Shown one piece after another: positions 62,266 through 64,000 of a stretch of DNA of 64,000 nucleotides. Positions within the stretch are counted from its first letter, which is position 1, and each line of letters begins with the position of its first letter. The translations under genes and the position numbers were made by a program. This DNA comes from Mucilaginibacter sp. MD40 (GTDB lineage: Bacteria > Bacteroidota > Bacteroidia > Sphingobacteriales > Sphingobacteriaceae). The DNA is taken from assembly GCF_002288635.1 (NCBI RefSeq), contig NZ_NRSW01000001.1, positions 2,933,852 to 2,997,851 of the forward strand. The letters are read 5' to 3'. The notes under the pieces are model-generated. The model was not told the origin of the DNA and did no database searches. It saw only the letters and a program-made list of their open reading frames with translations.

Positions 62266-63372
62266 ATGAGAAGAAGATTACTCGTACTATTAGCTGCCTG
62301 CATACCTGTGTTTGCTCAGGCATGTCAAAAAAATAAATCCGGTACTGATTCTATTAAAACAAATCCTACCGGCATTAAAGTAAAATACTTTAAAAATCCG
62401 GTTATCGACGGCGACCATGCAGACCCGTTTGTGGCACAAAAAGATGGTAATTATTATTTCCTGTCAACCAAAGGCAACCGAATTACTATCGCAAAAACGC
62501 GTGCCATGTCGCAGTTGGTCGCAGCCACTGAAGCTACAGTATGGACACCACCTCAAAACACTGATCACTCAGCTGACCTTTGGGCACCGGAACTGCATTT
62601 CCTTGGCGGTAAATGGTATATCTATTTCGCGGCAGCGCAAAGCGGTGTTAACGACAGCAACCGCATGTTTGTATTGGAGAATGATAATCCAGACCCCACC
62701 CAAGGTACCTGGAACTTTAAAGGTAAGATATTTGACCAGGCAAATGATCAATGGGCTATTGATGGTTCTGTAGTTACCATAGGAGATAAAAACTATTTCA
62801 CTTGGTCCGGATGGGAAAATGATAATGAAAAGTACAAGCAATATATTTTCATTGCCCCCATGGCAAACCCGTGGACATTGAGCGGGCCGCGGGTTAAAAT
62901 ATCATCGCCAACAAATGATTGGGAAAGATGGGAACCTACTTTTTTAGGTGCAGGTGTAAACGAGGGCCCTATCGCCCTGCAAAGAGATACTAAAAGCCCT
63001 TTGTTTATCATCTTCTCGGCCAGCCGTTACAGCAGTGATAACTATTGCCTTGCCCAAATACAGTTAAAACCCGGCAGCGATCCTTTGATGGCTGATAACT
63101 GGATAAACAAAAAGCAAGTTTTTGAAAAAAACGACAAAGCCATGGTGTACGGGACTGGTCATAATGGCTTCTTTACCAGCAGCCGTACAAATGACAAGGG
63201 CATTACCGAAACCGAGAACTGGTTTATTTATCATGCACGCCCCACACCCAACAAACCAGACCAGCCACGAACGGCACGTATGCAAAAACTGACCTGGAAT
63301 AGTGATGGTTCACCAAACTTTGGTATCCCGATCAGTACCTCGGTTGATATTGCATGCCCTATAGGCGACTAA
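62266..63372 (+). CDS. GH43-family lipoprotein (arabinosidase/xylosidase type)
   Basis: A 368-residue lipoprotein (FAQAC, Cys20). Single GH43 propeller: general-base Asp in GDHADPFVAQKDGNYYF, WAPELHFLGGKWYIYF, second Asp in WAIDGSVVTIGDKNYF and general-acid Glu in VNEGPIALQ. No extra domain. The lipid anchor suggests attachment to the outer or inner membrane. It lies 278 bp before the SusC start in the same orientation and next to the DUF6377 regulator. Specificity cannot be read. Confidence 0.88.
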   Translation: MRRRLLVLLAACIPVFAQACQKNKSGTDSIKTNPTGIKVKYFKNPVIDGDHADPFVAQKDGNYYFLSTKGNRITIAKTRAMSQLVAATEATVWTPPQNTDHSADLWAPELHFLGGKWYIYFAAAQSGVNDSNRMFVLENDNPDPTQGTWNFKGKIFDQANDQWAIDGSVVTIGDKNYFTWSGWENDNEKYKQYIFIAPMANPWTLSGPRVKISSPTNDWERWEPTFLGAGVNEGPIALQRDTKSPLFIIFSASRYSSDNYCLAQIQLKPGSDPLMADNWINKKQVFEKNDKAMVYGTGHNGFFTSSRTNDKGITETENWFIYHARPTPNKPDQPRTARMQKLTWNSDGSPNFGIPISTSVDIACPIGD

Positions 63373-63650
63373 CTTATCACGATCTCATAGCTGGCCAATA
63401 CCCCTCGGCTTAACAAGATCAATTTATTTTAAAATAACTACTGTGCTCTGAAAAGAGTGAGACGGCTATTTCCATACATTTTTTTAAGCATTTGTAGTGG
63501 AAAAAGGCATATATGACTGATACAATTCATAAATATTCTTACAGTATGATATAAAGCATTACAACCATCGGTCGGATAACAGATAGTCTGCTGCTGTACC
63601 GCACAATACTCAGAAAAGTATTTCCATCCAAAAAACCTTAAAAACCAATT

Positions 63651-64000
63651 ATGAGAAAACTTTTATTCAAAAACAGAGCAGGCACATTTTATCCTGCAGC
63701 CGGTTTACTTGCCTTGCTCATCAGCATCATTACTGCTGTTTGTTCGCCGGCACAGGCGGCAAAAAACAATAGCAACCCAACCGCATCAAATAACAGCGTG
63801 TTTAAAGACATTGAAGTACGCGGAACCGTTACCGATACCAGCGGCGTAGGTTTACCTGGCGTTGCTGTAAGCGTAAAGGGCCGTAGTGGCTATGGCGCTA
63901 TAACCGATGTTAACGGTGGTTACATGATCAAAGTACCTGAAGACGCCACACTTGTTTACAGCATGATGGGCTTTCTCAAACAGGAGATACCTGTGCGCTC
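63651..64000 (+). CDS. SusC/RagA-family TonB-dependent receptor (5' part; continues beyond window)
   Basis: An open frame runs from ATG 63651 to the edge, about 116 residues. The first ~37 residues are a basic N-terminus and signal peptide (LLALLISIITAVCSPAQA); then from about 55 the carboxypeptidase-regulatory-like domain EVRGTVTDTSGVGLPGVAVSVKG through SMMGFLKQEIPV, the standard start of SusC proteins. It imports oligosaccharides with a SusD partner, expected just downstream outside the window. The plug and barrel are not visible. Confidence 0.85.
   Translation, partial: MRKLLFKNRAGTFYPAAGLLALLISIITAVCSPAQAAKNNSNPTASNNSVFKDIEVRGTVTDTSGVGLPGVAVSVKGRSGYGAITDVNGGYMIKVPEDATLVYSMMGFLKQEIPVR

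Noticed and set aside
1..64000. Search by eye for tRNA, rRNA, CRISPR arrays, transposases and integrases
   Set aside because: No conserved TpsiC-type arms, spaced repeats with spacers, or DDE/tyrosine recombinase motifs were seen in any plausible gene.

Overview
The window looks like a Bacteroidota chromosome, most likely a Sphingobacteriaceae soil or plant-associated member (Mucilaginibacter/Pedobacter-like). This is inferred from the AT-leaning base composition, SusC/RagA-type outer-membrane proteins, many secreted glycoside hydrolases, lack of strong Shine-Dalgarno sequences, and repeated TAnnTTTG boxes upstream of genes, which match the -7 element of the Bacteroidota primary sigma factor. 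No rRNA, tRNA, CRISPR array, insertion sequence or prophage was recognised.

Layout. (1) 1-2352: an arsenic operon on the minus strand, arsR-arsM-arsC-acr3 (acr3 runs off the left edge), with two matching 16-bp palindromes at the arsR and arsM starts. (2) 2447-4884: small unrelated genes (ElaA-like acetyltransferase, VOC protein, fasciclin protein, DUF2238 membrane protein). (3) 4950-12812: a metal-efflux block on the minus strand, response regulator and sensor kinase followed by a CzcC/CzcB/CzcA tripartite RND pump. An 11-bp-phased direct repeat lies upstream of a -7 box in front of czcC. (4) 12918-30868: MFS exporter; GH130, glucuronate isomerase and an acyltransferase-like membrane protein; a PAS-PAS-GAF histidine kinase; Smr protein; YciF-like protein; M1 peptidase; stress-type small proteins (YtxH, cold shock); a GAF-PAS protein with a histidine-kinase phosphoacceptor helix but no ATPase; lysA and lysC; phosphohexomutase. 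(5) 30989-64000: a glycan-degradation region. It holds a GH29 fucosidase, a SusC-like receptor cut short at its C-terminus, GH36, M23 and M13 peptidases, then AraC divergent from GH95-GH29-GH43-GH43-GH97, a putative metalloprotease lipoprotein, a LamG-GH127/146 arabinofuranosidase, the potassium transporter Kup, a DUF6377 regulator, and a GH43 lipoprotein followed by the start of a second SusC gene at the right edge.

How it works together. The arsenic genes reduce arsenate (ArsC), export arsenite (Acr3) or methylate it (ArsM) under ArsR control. The Czc-like pump would remove divalent cations under its two-component system. The enzymes on the right fit removal of alpha-fucose, alpha-galactose, arabinofuranose and xylose decorations from plant cell-wall polysaccharides, and UxaC would feed glucuronate/galacturonate into metabolism. 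The AraC-linked enzyme operon has no SusC/SusD pair of its own, and the only nearby SusC is truncated, so uptake of its products probably depends on receptors elsewhere, possibly the one starting at 63651.
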